A DNA stretch of 64,000 bases from Branchinecta lynchi (taxonomy: Eukaryota; Arthropoda; Branchiopoda; Anostraca; Branchinectidae): assembly GCA_023053575.1 (NCBI GenBank), contig JAKZAP010000001.1, positions 31,080,533-31,144,532 on the forward strand, given 5' to 3'. The notes beneath the pieces were generated by a model. That model was not told the origin of the DNA and ran no database searches. It saw nothing but the letters and a program-made list of their open reading frames with translations. The translations under genes were made by a program, and so were the position numbers. Shown here piece after piece: positions 63,180 through 64,000 of the stretch (its first letter is position 1; every line of letters begins with the position of its first letter).

Positions 63180-64000
63180 ACAAGAGCTACGAGCTCATAT
63201 GGCACTTGTTACGAGTAGGCACGGCTCGGTTATGTCAATGATATATCTAGTGTTTGCTAGGTGTCTTCCCACCAAATTTCATCTCGATCCCTCCACTCAT
63301 AGCGTTTTCCAATATTTCCGGTTCTCCCCTCCAGCTCCCCCCAAAAGTCACCGGATCCGGTCCGGATTTTAAGTGGGTCGTCTGAGGCATGAGGTCTTTC
63401 CAAATATCAAGTTTCATCGAGATCCGGTCACCTGTTCAAAAGTTATAAGTGCCTCAAGATTCCGGATTCCCCCTCCCTCCACTCCCCCGACAGTGCCCGA
63501 ATCGGCTCGGTTATGTCAATGATGTATCTAGTGTTTGCTAGGTGTCTTCCCACCAAGTTTCATCTCGATCCCTCCACTCATAGCGTTTCCAAAGATTTCC
63601 GGTTGCCCCCTCCAGCTCCCCCCAAAAGTCACCGGATCCGGTCCAGATTTTAAGTGGGTCGTCTGAGGGATGAGGTCTTTCCAAATATCAAGTTCCATCG
63701 AGATCCGATCACCCGTTCAAAAGTTATAAATACCTCAAGATTCCGGATTCCCCCTCCCTCTACTCCCCCCACAGTACCCGAATCGGCTCGGTTATGTCAA
63801 TGATGTATCTAGTGTTTGCTAGGTGTCTTCCCACCAAGTTTCATCTCGATCCCTCCACTCATAGCGTTTCCCAAGATTTCCGGTTGCCCCCTCCAGCTCC
63901 CCCCAAAAGTCACCGGATCCGGTCCAGATTTTAAGTGGGTCGTCTGAAGGATGAGATCTTTCCAAATATCAAGTTCCATCGAGATCCGATCCCCCGTTCA
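63180..64000 (+). repeat. R4 element, copy 5, with 281-bp tandem unit (runs off the window)
   Basis: It starts with the R4 left-end motif AGCTACGAGCTCATATGGCAC. Then GGCTCGGTTATGTCAATGA begins at 63223, 63504 and 63785, an exact 281-base period covering two ~140-base monomers. Units are highly similar by eye (CACCGGATCCGGTCC, AAGTGGGTCGTCTGAGG, GTTCAAAAGTTATAA). The array continues past 64000. Confidence 0.9.

Overview
The window is nuclear DNA from a metazoan, most likely an invertebrate. It contains pieces of three spliced protein-coding genes with canonical GT-AG introns of about 0.9 to 5.5 kb. These sit in a dense mixture of 3'-end fragments of non-LTR retrotransposons, several families of short inverted-repeat DNA elements (MITEs), and two families of elements built around a core of tandem ~130-bp monomers. 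No bacterial features (operons, Shine-Dalgarno sites, CRISPR) were seen. The C-terminus of the dehydrogenase gene reads most like arthropod proteins as I remember them, but that is too weak to fix the phylum.

Host genes. (1) Positions 1545-7456, plus strand: the last three coding exons of KTI12, the Elongator partner. The N-terminal P-loop exon(s) must lie before position 1. (2) Positions 13177-31033, minus strand: an apparently complete seven-exon CTDSPL2 (FCP1/SCP-like HAD phosphatase), 447 codons. Every exon junction is phase-compatible, and the catalytic DxDxT motif is formed across the exon 3/exon 4 junction. KTI12 and CTDSPL2 converge, about 5.7 kb apart. (3) Positions 44665-52700, minus strand: the last three coding exons of a short-chain dehydrogenase of the SDR16C / HSD17B11 / retinol-dehydrogenase type. 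The exons with the cofactor and YxxxK motifs were not found and probably lie beyond 64000. No host gene was recognised in 31.1-44.6 kb or 52.8-64 kb.

Repeats. The most striking family, here called R5, occurs about ten times on both strands: 6.2-7.2, 14.1-14.8, 28.5-29.5, 36.6-38.0, 41.9-42.2, 46.2-47.3, 48.8-49.9, 53.0-54.0, 54.1-56.1 and 57.2-59.3 kb. Each full copy has a unique left segment starting with GGGATCCC, a variable number of ~130-bp monomers carrying a CCGGAATCCGG palindrome, and a unique right segment ending GGGATCCCATCG...GGTCTTGTT. One copy shows a fresh-looking 399-bp higher-order expansion, and another is split by a 1.2-kb LINE. A second family, R4 (2.3-2.8, 16.9-19.0, 23.2-23.8, 51.1-51.9 and 63.2-64.0 kb), has the same overall plan with CCGGATCCGG-bearing monomers and a 3' hairpin in GGCACTTG/CAAGTGCC. 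This plan resembles non-autonomous Helentron-type elements (DINE-1, pearl), but membership is inference.

MITE families: A (TIR GAGCGTGTTCCACCC, 3-bp target duplications, 5 copies), B (TIR CACTGTAAAAA, TA target, 3 copies), C (TIR AGGCGTATTCTCGCC, 2 copies), D (long fold-back, 2 copies), E (TIR CAAGAACAAATAATC, ~7-bp target duplications, 3 copies, one of them 1.5 kb), plus single fold-backs. LINE remnants are nearly all 3' ends (RT C-terminus, C-terminal Cys/His motif, short microsatellite tails). I saw no intact autonomous element.
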